Counted from the first letter of the stretch, positions 53,557-62,896 are shown. The stretch: DNA of 64,000 nt from Anthropogastromicrobium sp052273485 (GCA_052273485.1 DAVZID010000009.1:1-64000), one strand, 5' to 3'. Notes: generated by a model from the letters alone, not told the origin. Translations and numbers: made by a program.

Positions 53557-54435
53557 ATGCAGATACCAGAATATGAGAATTATCATGAAACGAAATCACA
53601 CAGCGCACCCGATTTTCCTTACAATACCTATATTTGTTCCATTCCGCTTGACTTTGAGAAAGTGCCGCTGCACTGGCACGATGAGGTGGAAATTATCTAT
53701 ATTAAAAAGGGGCGCGGACGCGTCACCTTGGATTTTACTTCTCTTTACGTGGAGGCAGGCGATATCATTATCGTAACCCCCGGTCAGCTCCATGCCATCG
53801 GCCCTGCTGAATACTCGATGGAATACGAAAATATCATTTTTTCACTTGATATGCTGCAAACAGGCAGCATGGACGCATTAAATGCAGAATTTTTTGAACC
53901 CTTTCTAGCCGGAACAATTGGCTTTGAACATCTAATTTGCCGCGACCACGAAGATTATCCGGCACTCTCCTCGTGTTTAAACCGCGCCGATACTATCTGC
54001 CGCACATTTCCGAAAGGCTATCGCCTTGCGATCAAGGGCTATCTTTTTGAATTCTTCTATACCATATTCACAAATTCCACAGATATTCCTGCCCCGAAGC
54101 GTGAACCCCGTCTTGAACGGCTTAAAACGGTCTTAAAATATATTGAAACGCACTATGCCTCGACGATTTCCATTGATGAGATCGCTGCTGTCGCTGGTTT
54201 TTCTGCATCACACTTTATGCGCTTTTTTAAATCCGCAATGGGGACGTCCTTTACGGCCTATCTCTCGGCTTATCGCCTGTCGATGGCAGCTCGTCTTCTT
54301 ATTTTGACAAATGACTCAATTTTAGACATTGCCCTTTCCTGCGGCTATGAAAATCTCTCTTACTTTAACCGCTCGTTTAAAAAACGATACAAAAAGACCC
54401 CCGGCGAATACCGCCGAGGGTCGGATGAAGTCTAA
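53557..54435 (+). CDS. AraC-family regulator with cupin sensor
   Basis: A 292-residue regulator. The N-terminal cupin has PLHWHDEVEIIYIKKGRGRV and GDIIIVTPGQLHAIGP, the two conserved cupin boxes with histidines that could hold a metal or sugar. The C-terminal AraC domain begins ISIDEIAAVAGFSASHFMRFFK and ends LSCGYENLSYFNRSFKKRYKKTPGEYRR. AAGGAGG lies upstream of the ATG. Its position divergent from glgP suggests control of glucan use; the ligand is unknown. Its last codons contain a minus-strand terminator for the convergent exporter operon. Confidence 0.92.
   Translation: MQIPEYENYHETKSHSAPDFPYNTYICSIPLDFEKVPLHWHDEVEIIYIKKGRGRVTLDFTSLYVEAGDIIIVTPGQLHAIGPAEYSMEYENIIFSLDMLQTGSMDALNAEFFEPFLAGTIGFEHLICRDHEDYPALSSCLNRADTICRTFPKGYRLAIKGYLFEFFYTIFTNSTDIPAPKREPRLERLKTVLKYIETHYASTISIDEIAAVAGFSASHFMRFFKSAMGTSFTAYLSAYRLSMAARLLILTNDSILDIALSCGYENLSYFNRSFKKRYKKTPGEYRRGSDEV
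54391..54422 (-). terminator. Exporter-operon terminator inside the AraC coding end
   Basis: Read on the minus strand, GACCCTCGGCG pairs with CGCCGGGGGTC (11 bp, one G-U, loop GTATT) and is followed by TTTTT (54391-54395). It is 60 bases past the stop codon of the ABC exporter gene but lies wholly within the 3' coding sequence of the convergent AraC gene. Confidence 0.85.
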
Positions 54436-54481
54436 CAACTTATTTATTGAGGGACTGCTTATCCTTTGTATTTCGTTTTTC

Positions 54482-56389
54482 TCACTCGCTGATCTTATTT
54501 CCAGTGTATAGTTGGTAATATTTGCCCTTTTGCGCAATCAAATCATCGTGTGTTCCGCGCTCGATGATGCGTCCCTGCTCTAAGACCATGATACAATCAC
54601 TGTTCTTAACGGTAGACAGACGATGCGCGATAACGAATGTGGTTCTTCCGTGCATCAGCTTATCCATACCATCCTGAACAATTTTCTCGGTTCTAGTATC
54701 GATGGAACTGGTTGCCTCATCAAGAATCAGTACCGGCGGGTCTGCAACGGCGGCACGAGCAATGGCAAGAAGCTGTCTCTCACCCTGACTTAAGTTTGCA
54801 CCGTCTCCGGTTAACATCGTATCGTAGCCCTGCGGCAGTCTGCGGATAAAGCCATCTGCATTTGCAAGCTTGGCTGCTGCATGCACCTCTGCCTCGGTCG
54901 CATCGAGCTTTCCGTAGCGGATGTTTTCCATAACGGTTCCGGTAAACAGATGGGTATCCTGAAGAACGATTCCAAGCGAATAACGAAGATCATCCTTTTT
55001 GATCTTTCCGATGTTGATGCCATCGTATCGAATCTTACCATTCTGAATGTCATAGAAACGGTTGATCAAATTCGTGATGGTCGTCTTTCCAGCACCGGTG
55101 GAGCCAACGAATGCGATCTTCTGGCCCGGCTGTGCATACAGGCTGACATCGTGCAAAACCATCTTATCATCGTTGTAGCCGAAGTCTACATGCTCGAAGA
55201 CAACATCACCCTTAAGCTGTCTGTAATCCGTGGTACCCTCTGCCTTGTGGTAATGCTTCCATGCCCAGGTTCCGGTTCTCTTGTCAGACTCAGTGATGGT
55301 GCCATCTGCATTGACTACTGCATTTGTCAGCATAACATAACCGTCATCGACCTCTGGCTTCTCATCGAGCAGACGGAAGATTCGATCGCCTCCGGCAAGA
55401 GCCATGACGATACTGTTCAACTGGTTACTGATCTGGTTAATCGGCTGCTGGAAGCTCTTATTTAAGTTTAAGAAGCTGGCCAGACTACCCAGTGTAAAAC
55501 CGCCGATTCCGTTGATTGCGACAAGACCACCAACAATTGCAACAACTACATAGCTTAAGTTTCCAAGCTGGACATTGATTGGTCCTAAGATATTGGCATA
55601 ACGGTTTGCATTGTAAGCACTCGCATACAGTTCATTGTTTAACTGGTCAAAGCGCTCAATGCTCTCTTCCTCGTGGCAGAAAACCTTTACAACCTTCTGG
55701 CCATCCATCATCTCCTCGATAAAGCCGTTTAATGCACCGATATTTTTCTGCTGTGCCACAAAGAACTTACCACTCTTAGAAGCGGCTGTCTTGCTGGCCC
55801 AGATGACAAGTGCCACCATTACGATGGAGACAAGTGTCAACGGCACACTTAAGATAATCATGTAGATCAGCACGTTTACAATACTGATCAAGCTGTTGAT
55901 AAACTGCGGAATACTCTGGCTAACCATCTGGCGCAATGTGTCGACATCGTTTGTGTACATTGACATGATATCGCCGTGCTTATGGGTATCAAAGTATTTA
56001 ATTGGAAGGGACTCCATATGCTGGAACATATCATTACGGATGTTTCGCATGGTTCCCTGCGTAACGTAAACCATGATCTTCGTATTGCCAAAGGTAGCAG
56101 CAATACCGATCAGATACAAAATGCCCATACGGACAATCGCATTAAACAGATTCGAATAATCCGGATTTTGCTGTCCAAGAAGCGGTGTAATGTAGCCGTC
56201 GATCAGGGTCTTCATAAACATGGTTCCCTGTACATTTGCATATACGCTGACAAAAATACAAATCAGCACAAAGATACAATGGATCGGATAGCGCTTAAAC
56301 ACATAGGACATAATGCGTCCAAATACCTTCATTGGGTTTTCGACCTTCTGCTTTGGTCCTAAATTCCGTCTTTGTCCTGGTCCTGGCAT
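54482..56389 (-). CDS. Heterodimeric ABC exporter, canonical half
   Basis: A 635-residue half-transporter with a short Pro/Gln-rich N-terminus, six membrane helices and an NBD. Motifs are canonical: Walker A GSTGAGKTT, signature LSQGERQLLAIARA, Walker B LILDEATSSID with the catalytic Glu, and H-loop IAHRLST. An insertion of about 40 residues (from NADGTITESDKRTGT) lies at the membrane-NBD junction. The ATG shares a base with the stop codon of the partner gene (TAATG at 56389), which ensures equal synthesis. Together they form a multidrug or lipid-type exporter (LmrCD/BmrCD-like). Confidence 0.94.
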   Translation of the reverse strand: MPGPGQRRNLGPKQKVENPMKVFGRIMSYVFKRYPIHCIFVLICIFVSVYANVQGTMFMKTLIDGYITPLLGQQNPDYSNLFNAIVRMGILYLIGIAATFGNTKIMVYVTQGTMRNIRNDMFQHMESLPIKYFDTHKHGDIMSMYTNDVDTLRQMVSQSIPQFINSLISIVNVLIYMIILSVPLTLVSIVMVALVIWASKTAASKSGKFFVAQQKNIGALNGFIEEMMDGQKVVKVFCHEEESIERFDQLNNELYASAYNANRYANILGPINVQLGNLSYVVVAIVGGLVAINGIGGFTLGSLASFLNLNKSFQQPINQISNQLNSIVMALAGGDRIFRLLDEKPEVDDGYVMLTNAVVNADGTITESDKRTGTWAWKHYHKAEGTTDYRQLKGDVVFEHVDFGYNDDKMVLHDVSLYAQPGQKIAFVGSTGAGKTTITNLINRFYDIQNGKIRYDGINIGKIKKDDLRYSLGIVLQDTHLFTGTVMENIRYGKLDATEAEVHAAAKLANADGFIRRLPQGYDTMLTGDGANLSQGERQLLAIARAAVADPPVLILDEATSSIDTRTEKIVQDGMDKLMHGRTTFVIAHRLSTVKNSDCIMVLEQGRIIERGTHDDLIAQKGKYYQLYTGNKISE

Positions 56390-58149
56390 TACTGATCACC
56401 GCCTTTCTCATCAAAATCGCCGCTTCCGCCTGTCTGAGACTCATAAACCTCACGGTAAATCTCATTTGTCGCAAGAAGCTCCTCATGTGTTCCGATTCCG
56501 TTGAGCTTACCGTCATCCATAACGATGATGCGGTCTGCACCCTGTACACTGGAGATACGCTGTGCAATGATGATCTTTGTGGTATCCGGAATCTCTGTGG
56601 CAAATGCCTGACGGATCTTTGCATCAGTTGCGGTATCGACTGCGCTTGTGGAGTCATCAAGAATCAAAATCTTTGGCTTCTTAAGAAGTGCTCTTGCAAT
56701 ACAAAGACGCTGCTTCTGTCCACCCGATACGTTGTTTCCGCCCTGCTCGATGTAAGTGTTGTAGCGCTCTGGAAAACGCTCGATAAACTCATCGGCACAG
56801 GCAAGCTTACAGGCGCGAATGCACTCCTCATCGGATGCCTCCTTGTCGCCCCAGCGAAGATTCTCTAAGATTGTACCAGAGAACAGGACATTCTTCTGAA
56901 GAACGACGCTGACCTGATTACGAAGTGCTTCCATATCGTACTTTCGCACGTCAAGGCCGCCAACTTTAACACAGCCTTCCTGCACATCGTACAGACGGCT
57001 GATTAAGTTGACAAGACTAGACTTCGCACTTCCAGTTCCTCCAATTAAACCGATTGTCTCACCGGAGTGAATTGACAGGTTGATATCAGACAGGATTGGC
57101 TTCTCACTTCCTGCATTGTAACGGAAGGTCACATGGTCAAACTCGATGCTTCCGTCCTTTACGGTCTTGGCCGGCTGCTCTGGATTCTTTAAATCCGGCT
57201 TTTCATTTAATACCTCACAGATACGCTCTGCACTGGCAATACTCATGGTCAGCATAACGAAAATCATAGAAAGTATCATTAAGCTCATCAGAATGCTCAT
57301 GCAATAGGTTAAAAGGCTCATTAACTTTCCGGTAGTCAGCGCAACGCTTCCTGTTCCGATGATCATCTTTGCACCAACCCAGCTGATTACAAGAATGCAG
57401 CCATACACAGCAAAGTTCATAACAGGAGCGTTTACTGCAACAACGCCCTCTGCCTTGACAAAGATCTTATAAATATTCTCACTTGCCTTGACAAATTTCT
57501 TCTTCTCGTAATCCTCACGCACATACGCCTTTACAACACGGATTGCAGAAACGTTCTCCTGAACGCTTGCATTTAACGCATCGTACTTCGGGAATGCCGC
57601 GGTGAAATACTTTCTTGCGGTATTGACAATGAAAAACAGTGCAATACCAAGAACAATAATAACGCCTAAGAAAATGAATGAAATTTCTACATTGGTGATG
57701 AATGCCATTGCCATCGCACAAATCAGACTGGCTGGTGCACGCATACACATACGAAGCAGCATCTGATAGGAGTTCTGAACATTTGTTACATCAGTAGTCA
57801 ATCTTGTTACAAGACTGGCTGTTGAAAACTTATCAATATTTGAGAATGAAAATGTCTGAATGTTGTCATACATTCCCTTTCGAAGATTGCGGGCAAATCC
57901 GGCCGATGCCTTCGCACCATACACGCCGCCCATGATTCCAGCAAACAAGCCGATCGCAGCAAATACAAGCATTCCTGCGCCGACAAGGCAGATGTGCTTC
58001 ATGTCGCCCTTATTGACACCATCATCGATAATGGAAGCCATCAGATACGGGATTAACATCTCCATCAAAACTTCCAGAATCATGTAGCACGGTGTTGCGA
58101 TTGATGCACGCTTAAACTCTTTTACATATGCACCCAGTGTTTTTATCAC
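56389..58149 (-). CDS. Heterodimeric ABC exporter, degenerate half
   Basis: A 586-residue half-transporter, six helices plus NBD. Walker A is GGTGSAKSS and the signature VSGGQKQRLCIARA, but Walker B ends ILDDSTSAVD (Asp for the catalytic Glu) and the H-loop is IAQRISS (Gln for His). This asymmetry is the rule for one subunit of heterodimeric type IV exporters such as BmrCD and TM287/288. The start is GTG at 58149 behind AAGGAGG, overlapping the MarR gene by 38 bases. It is the second gene of a marR-led operon. Confidence 0.94.
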   Translation of the reverse strand: MIKTLGAYVKEFKRASIATPCYMILEVLMEMLIPYLMASIIDDGVNKGDMKHICLVGAGMLVFAAIGLFAGIMGGVYGAKASAGFARNLRKGMYDNIQTFSFSNIDKFSTASLVTRLTTDVTNVQNSYQMLLRMCMRAPASLICAMAMAFITNVEISFIFLGVIIVLGIALFFIVNTARKYFTAAFPKYDALNASVQENVSAIRVVKAYVREDYEKKKFVKASENIYKIFVKAEGVVAVNAPVMNFAVYGCILVISWVGAKMIIGTGSVALTTGKLMSLLTYCMSILMSLMILSMIFVMLTMSIASAERICEVLNEKPDLKNPEQPAKTVKDGSIEFDHVTFRYNAGSEKPILSDINLSIHSGETIGLIGGTGSAKSSLVNLISRLYDVQEGCVKVGGLDVRKYDMEALRNQVSVVLQKNVLFSGTILENLRWGDKEASDEECIRACKLACADEFIERFPERYNTYIEQGGNNVSGGQKQRLCIARALLKKPKILILDDSTSAVDTATDAKIRQAFATEIPDTTKIIIAQRISSVQGADRIIVMDDGKLNGIGTHEELLATNEIYREVYESQTGGSGDFDEKGGDQ

Positions 58150-58606
58150 GGCTACTTTCCTCCTTACCTGTTATGTGTTCTACATTTTGTCGGATCTTTT
58201 CAAATACTGCAAAGCAGACCCTGCGCTCCTCATCTGTAATACCATCTTCCATCGCATCATGCGCCGAATCAATCACCGCAATCGTATCCAGATGAACCTT
58301 TTTTCCCAGCTCTGTCAATTCCAACCGTTTGAGTCTCGCATCGTGCTCATCGGTGGTTCTGGTCAGATACCCCTTCTTCTCCATCAGCTGCAGGATATTC
58401 GTCACGGTCGAACGGCCAATGCCAAAATGCGATTCAACATCCTTCTGGTAGACGGGTTCCTCTGCGTTGTACAGAAAACCCAAAATCCATCCGTGCATGT
58501 TTGTGATCTCATCGAATCCTGCCGCTGCAAGGCTGGTATGAATGCCTCTTTCCACGATATGATTTATTCGTTTTAAGCTAAAACATATCGAGTCTTTCTT
58601 TTCCAT
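58112..58606 (-). CDS. MarR-family repressor
   Basis: A 164-residue winged-helix regulator. The recognition region GIGRSTVTNILQLMEKKGYLTRTTDEHDARLKRLELTELGKK is typical MarR wording. Its gene overlaps the exporter gene by 38 bases, and its promoter carries two tandem 15-bp repeats right after the -10 box, fitting autorepression that is relieved by a transported compound. The inducer is unknown. Confidence 0.93.
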   Translation of the reverse strand: MEKKDSICFSLKRINHIVERGIHTSLAAAGFDEITNMHGWILGFLYNAEEPVYQKDVESHFGIGRSTVTNILQLMEKKGYLTRTTDEHDARLKRLELTELGKKVHLDTIAVIDSAHDAMEDGITDEERRVCFAVFEKIRQNVEHITGKEESSRDKNTGCICKRV

Positions 58607-58641
58607 GCAGACCTCTCTTTCTTTTTAAATTGTTTGATCGC

Positions 58642-58671
58642 GAATTGTTCTATACAGAATTGTTCTATACA
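58642..58671. promoter_or_regulatory. Two tandem 15-bp repeats, likely MarR operators
   Basis: GAATTGTTCTATACA occurs twice head to tail (58642-58656, 58657-58671), and each copy contains a TTCT-N4-AGAA dyad. They cover about +1 to +30 of the marR-exporter transcript. Confidence 0.75.
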
Positions 58672-58676
58672 GAATC

Positions 58677-58704
58677 ATTATAATGCGCAAATCTTTTTTG
58701 TCAA
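58677..58704 (-). promoter_or_regulatory. marR-exporter operon promoter
   Basis: Minus strand full-consensus TTGACA (58699-58704) and TATAAT (58677-58682), 16-bp spacer. Confidence 0.85.
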
Positions 58705-58742
58705 TAAGATTTTTCAAAACTAAATGAATCCGCGAAGTTTTA

Positions 58743-58771
58743 TTGAATTTTTTGTATATTTATGGTATTCT
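58743..58771 (+). promoter_or_regulatory. Promoter of the DtxR-like gene
   Basis: Plus strand TTGAAT (58743-58748), 17-bp spacer, TATTCT (58766-58771). The surrounding leader to 58857 is very AT-rich. Confidence 0.5.
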
Positions 58772-58857
58772 TATAAATAACTAGTTTAGAAATTGATTGA
58801 GAAACATTCTAAATAAAGTAAATAAAGTTTGAAATAATAAAATTTGGAGGTTTGCTT

Positions 58858-59223
58858 ATGCAAATACATGAATCTGCCGAAAACTACCTTGAAACAATCC
58901 TGATGCTCAGCAAGAAACTGCCAGTCGTTCGTTCCGTCGATATTGCAAATGAACTCGACTTCAAAAAGTCAAGTGTCAGCATTGCGATGAAAAATTTAAG
59001 AGAGGGTGGCAAAATCACCGTAACTCAGGCAGGTTATATCTACCTTACTGACAGCGGACGCGAGATTGCGGAGATGATCTATGAGCGCCATCAGTGGCTG
59101 ACAAACTGGCTGACAAGCCTTGGCGTTGACAGCACAATCGCCGCTGAAGATGCCTGCAAGATGGAGCATGTCATCAGCAAGGAAAGCTTTGAAGCACTGA
59201 AGAAGCATTTCGGTCAGTTTTAA
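58858..59223 (+). CDS. DtxR/MntR-type metal-dependent regulator (short form)
   Basis: A 121-residue regulator with the N-terminal winged helix (VRSVDIANELDFKKSSVSIAMKNL) and the metal-binding dimerisation domain, but no SH3-like third domain. Candidate metal ligands are His78, Cys100, Glu103 and His104 in CKMEHV; the Cys-x-x-Glu-His arrangement is that of iron-sensing DtxR rather than manganese-sensing MntR. The ATG at 58858 follows TTGGAGG at the right distance. The next gene, an unknown lipoprotein, begins 23 bases later. No metal transporter is adjacent, so its target genes lie elsewhere or include the lipoprotein. Confidence 0.88.
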   Translation: MQIHESAENYLETILMLSKKLPVVRSVDIANELDFKKSSVSIAMKNLREGGKITVTQAGYIYLTDSGREIAEMIYERHQWLTNWLTSLGVDSTIAAEDACKMEHVISKESFEALKKHFGQF

Positions 59224-59246
59224 TTTTTCATTACGGTTACCTTATT

Positions 59247-60965
59247 ATGATAAAAAAAATTCTTCGTGTTTTTGTTTCCTGTTTTTTTATTCTGATTAGC
59301 ATTGGTGCCTACGGCTGCGCGAAGCAGCCGCCAATCACCTTCTCTTCTATATTAACTATCCAGGCAGATGAATCCGGAGACCGCACGATGACGGTTACTG
59401 CAAATAAAAAGACATTACAGAAGCTTTTTCACAACAGCAATTTTTCCTTTCAAAGCTTTGTCACGGCAAACTGCCCAAAGGAACTTGAGTGGAACTATGT
59501 CGAAACTGCTTCCGCCTATGAACTGGCATTCGTTCTCTCCTTTGATTCATTGGATGAATATTTGGAAAAGATCGCTTCTTTAACTGGAATTGAAGATTTT
59601 TCCACCATTTCCCGCCCGCAGGTCGGTGTAAAGACTGGCTTTACCTTATCTGAACCGGACGATGTGATGGCAGTCTTTACCTGGTTTACGGATGCTTTGC
59701 AAGAGCGAACTGGGTTAAGCGATACCGATCTTTCCGTCTATCTCTCCCAGCAGACAAATGAGCTAATCTATAACGGCCGAAGCTACAAGAGTGAAAATGG
59801 TACGCTTGTCTGTGATGCTGAAACCATTCTGGACGCTAAGCGAATCGACATTCTGACTGCGCTCTCGCTCAATGAATGGAATCGCACGATCTATATCATC
59901 TTCCCGGACGAGTTAAAGGATAATGCTTCAAACGTAAAAAGTTATTTGAATGCCATCGTTCCTGATGGAATGGATGCCGTCTGGAATGACGACACGACTT
60001 GGAAGCTGACATTCCATGCCGACAGCTTTACTGATTTGTGCGTACAGACAAATCAGCTATTTCAGTCCTCAAGCAAATCGCTCGCAACGGAATCAATCAT
60101 TGCCGAAAACGCGATGCGCATTGTCCAATCCTACACGGAGCCATTTCAGTTTTCCTTCTTTGTACCGGATTCTGGCACAGCACGAGCGCGCTATTTTTAC
60201 AGCACCGATACAAACGCTTCTCTTGCTGTATATGATGAAGATCGAAACAAGCAGGAGCTTCCCTCTACACGCGATGGCTACGATGGCTATGTCTGTCTGT
60301 TTGATGACCTTGTTGACGGCGGTTGTACCTACAACTACGATGCGGTTTTTCAGTATCAGCCACAGCAAATCACCGTTACCAATCAGGTCAAATCAATCCA
60401 GCTTTTGACACGCACGATTGCACTCTCGCTCGGTGAGGTGCCAAAGCTTCACCAGCAACTAATCACGGATACCGTATGGCATAGCGCTAGTAAGTTCGGT
60501 ACCGTTTCTTCCAAGACAGATGATGAAAGCCACCTGACTTTGTTTTTTACGCAAACAGGCACACCATCCTTTCTTGCAAACGGCTTTAAAGCGGTATTTG
60601 GCGGCAAGGAAACGCTTGACTATTGCTCGGAGACAACAGCACTTTTTCAGCCACAGCATATCTACCGTTTTACGGAAAACCTGGACTTTTCAAATTTTCT
60701 TGTGCAGCCAGACACCACACTCATCACGTTACATGTGCAGCTGCCAGCTAGTACGGCGATTGTATCCGACTCACTTGAAAGCAATTTAACAAACGAATCA
60801 TCCATTTCAGGTGCGGTCTACTCTGCCAAAACGGCTAATCCGACATTGACTGTCACGATGACCCTGTCTCAACCAAATGCCGCATACTATCTATGTCTGT
60901 TCTCACTTCTTATCATCGTGAGCGCAATTCTTTTTTCGATATACAAAGGGCTCAGCCACCGCTAA
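59247..60965 (+). CDS. Lipoprotein of unknown function with C-terminal membrane anchor
   Basis: A 572-residue envelope protein I do not recognise. The signal peptide has a lipobox ending AYGC with Cys24. A long extracellular region without obvious repeats follows, made of alternating hydrophobic and polar strands, and a single C-terminal helix (YYLCLFSLLIIVSAILFSIYKG) ends five residues before the stop. It could thus be tethered at both ends. The layout recalls LPXTG-less surface proteins of Lachnospiraceae with ISL-type adhesion-like domains, but no family can be named. It lies 23 bases after the DtxR-like gene with a poor ribosome binding site, so translation may depend on coupling. A terminator overlaps its end. 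Confidence 0.7.
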   Translation: MIKKILRVFVSCFFILISIGAYGCAKQPPITFSSILTIQADESGDRTMTVTANKKTLQKLFHNSNFSFQSFVTANCPKELEWNYVETASAYELAFVLSFDSLDEYLEKIASLTGIEDFSTISRPQVGVKTGFTLSEPDDVMAVFTWFTDALQERTGLSDTDLSVYLSQQTNELIYNGRSYKSENGTLVCDAETILDAKRIDILTALSLNEWNRTIYIIFPDELKDNASNVKSYLNAIVPDGMDAVWNDDTTWKLTFHADSFTDLCVQTNQLFQSSSKSLATESIIAENAMRIVQSYTEPFQFSFFVPDSGTARARYFYSTDTNASLAVYDEDRNKQELPSTRDGYDGYVCLFDDLVDGGCTYNYDAVFQYQPQQITVTNQVKSIQLLTRTIALSLGEVPKLHQQLITDTVWHSASKFGTVSSKTDDESHLTLFFTQTGTPSFLANGFKAVFGGKETLDYCSETTALFQPQHIYRFTENLDFSNFLVQPDTTLITLHVQLPASTAIVSDSLESNLTNESSISGAVYSAKTANPTLTVTMTLSQPNAAYYLCLFSLLIIVSAILFSIYKGLSHR

Positions 60966-60990
60966 GCGCGGCGCTGAGCCTTTTCTTTTT
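60949..60990 (+). terminator. Terminator overlapping the lipoprotein stop codon
   Basis: GGCTCAGC (60949-60956) pairs with GCTGAGCC (60973-60980), followed by TTTTCTTTTT. The left arm is the last coding sequence of the lipoprotein gene. Confidence 0.85.
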
Positions 60991-61060
60991 CGTTTTTCAT
61001 TCCCTTGCGACAATTCAATTCCTGTTTCGAAAGCAGTTTCGGATTTTTCTACTCCGCTAC

Positions 61061-61939
61061 TTATTTTGCAGCAGCAAGTGCATCCAGTCCCAGTTTTGCA
61101 CAGCCAAGGATTCCCTGGTTGTCATTCAAGCTTGGAAGCACGATATAATTCTCGATATCTGCCAGTTCATCCGTATCAATGTATTTGTTTACCATGCGAA
61201 GCGTTTCCTTGCGGATCAGATCCATTACCTGTGTCTGATGCATAACGCCACCACCAAGTACAATGCGCTCTGGTGAAAGCAGCATAATCATATCAACGAG
61301 TCCCTGTGCCACGTAATACGCCTCTAATTCCCAGACTTCCTTCTTGTCAGACAGTTCATAAGCCTTCTTGCCCCAGCGCTCTTCGATCGCCGGACCACTT
61401 GCCATACCCTCTAAGCATCTGCCGTGATACGGGCATTTCCCCTTGTAGGTATCATTTGGATGCGGCGCCACTAAGATATGACCACCCTCCGGGTGCTGCA
61501 TACCATGAAGCATCTTTCCGTCTACGATCACACCTGCACCGATTCCGGTTCCGACTGTAATGTAAATGCTGTTCTTTAATCCCTTCGTAATGCCCCAGGT
61601 AGCTTCACCGAGTGCTGCTGCATTGACATCGGTATCAAATCCAACTGGAATCTGCAGTGCCTTCTTAAACTCATCGAGTACCGGATACCATCTCCATGCA
61701 AGCTTTGGTGTGTTACCCACGCAGCCGTACTTTGGAGAACTTTCATTTAAAATTACAGGGCCAAAAAAGCCGATTCCAAGTGCCTCAACCTGCTGCTCCT
61801 TGAAATATGCAATCATCTTTGGCATTGTAATCTCTGGTGCCTCGGTCGGAATCGATACGCGATCTAATACCTCGCCATTTTCGTTGCAAACGGCGAGTAC
61901 CATCTTTGTGCCGCCGCCCTCTAATGCGCCTATTCTCAT
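61061..61939 (-). CDS. ROK-family sugar kinase (fructokinase-like)
   Basis: A 292-residue ATP-dependent hexose kinase. The phosphate loop GALEGGGTKMVLAV, the catalytic Asp in GFDTDVNAAALGEATWG, and the zinc motif GGHILVAPHPNDTYKGKC...HGRCLEG are all visible; the latter matches ScrK/GmuE-type fructokinases. Linkage to manA 12 bases upstream suggests fructose or mannose entry into glycolysis as fructose-6-phosphate. There is no regulatory helix-turn-helix, so it is an enzyme and not a NagC-type repressor. Confidence 0.92.
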   Translation of the reverse strand: MRIGALEGGGTKMVLAVCNENGEVLDRVSIPTEAPEITMPKMIAYFKEQQVEALGIGFFGPVILNESSPKYGCVGNTPKLAWRWYPVLDEFKKALQIPVGFDTDVNAAALGEATWGITKGLKNSIYITVGTGIGAGVIVDGKMLHGMQHPEGGHILVAPHPNDTYKGKCPYHGRCLEGMASGPAIEERWGKKAYELSDKKEVWELEAYYVAQGLVDMIMLLSPERIVLGGGVMHQTQVMDLIRKETLRMVNKYIDTDELADIENYIVLPSLNDNQGILGCAKLGLDALAAAK

Positions 61940-61951
61940 TTCTTTTTCTCC

Positions 61952-62896
61952 TTATTTCTCAGTGGTGATGTAAGAGTAAATCATCATCAGATTCTTACCC
62001 TCTGCCTTCATCTTTCCATATCCAGCCGGAACGATTAAATGAGTACCCTTCTTTACTGGAGTGCCATCAAAATTTCCCTCTCCGTCCAGAACACTGATAT
62101 CAACAAATGGCTGATCCCAGTCAAACTCGGCACTGCCATTTACAGTTGCCTTGCATACGGTGTAGCATGGGCAGCTGACAAGCTTCTTGGCCTCTGCACC
62201 TGCAATATCAAGCTTTTCATGTTCTGCGGTCGCCGGCTCAAATGGAGCCTTGATTACGTCGATGCTCTGCTGTACATGAAGTGCTCTCGGCTTTCCATCC
62301 TGAAGACGATCATAATCGTATACGCGGTAGGTAATATCGCTGTTTTGCTGAGTCTCAAGGATCAAGGTACCAGCCTTGATTGCATGAACGCAGCCTGGAT
62401 TGATCTGGAAAAAATCGCCTTTCTTTACTGGAATCTCACGGATAAACTCTTTCCAACGCTTACCGCGGATCATCTCTTCTACTTCCTCATGGTTCTTTGC
62501 ATTGTGGCCGATGACAATAGTGCCGCCTTCCTTTGCATCCAAAATATACCAGCACTCCATCTTTCCAAGAGAGCCATTCTCATGCTCTGCTGCATATGCA
62601 TCATCTGGATGAACCTGAATGCTTAAATCTGCCTTTGCATCAATAATCTTTATTAAAAGCGGGAAACGATCTCCCTGCACATTTCCAAATAATTCTCTGT
62701 GATTCTCCCACAGCCAGCTTAAGGTCTTGCCTTTATACTCGGTATTTGCCAGTGTACAATCTCCATGCGGATGTGCGCTGATTGCCCAGCACTCTCCTGT
62801 ATTATCTCCCGGAATGTCATAACCAAAATCATCTTTTAAACGGCTTCCGCCCCAGATCATCTGCTTAAATACTGGCTCCAGCAATAAAAGTTCCAT
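61952..62896 (-). CDS. manA: Mannose-6-phosphate isomerase, class I
   Basis: Zinc enzyme that interconverts mannose-6-phosphate and fructose-6-phosphate; 314 residues, the short Firmicutes form. Zinc ligands are evident at His96 (SIQVHPDD), Glu114 (KMECWYIL) and the His in NPGCVHAIKAG, with the catalytic Arg in DITYRVYDYDR. It is the first gene of a two-gene unit with the ROK kinase. A TTGTAA/TATACT promoter is about 80 bases upstream, and AAGGAGG precedes the ATG. Confidence 0.96.
   Translation of the reverse strand: MELLLLEPVFKQMIWGGSRLKDDFGYDIPGDNTGECWAISAHPHGDCTLANTEYKGKTLSWLWENHRELFGNVQGDRFPLLIKIIDAKADLSIQVHPDDAYAAEHENGSLGKMECWYILDAKEGGTIVIGHNAKNHEEVEEMIRGKRWKEFIREIPVKKGDFFQINPGCVHAIKAGTLILETQQNSDITYRVYDYDRLQDGKPRALHVQQSIDVIKAPFEPATAEHEKLDIAGAEAKKLVSCPCYTVCKATVNGSAEFDWDQPFVDISVLDGEGNFDGTPVKKGTHLIVPAGYGKMKAEGKNLMMIYSYITTEK

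Noticed and set aside
54482..58149. Degenerate NBD of the exporter as a novelty
   Set aside because: Asp for Glu and Gln for His in one half is the normal arrangement of heterodimeric exporters.
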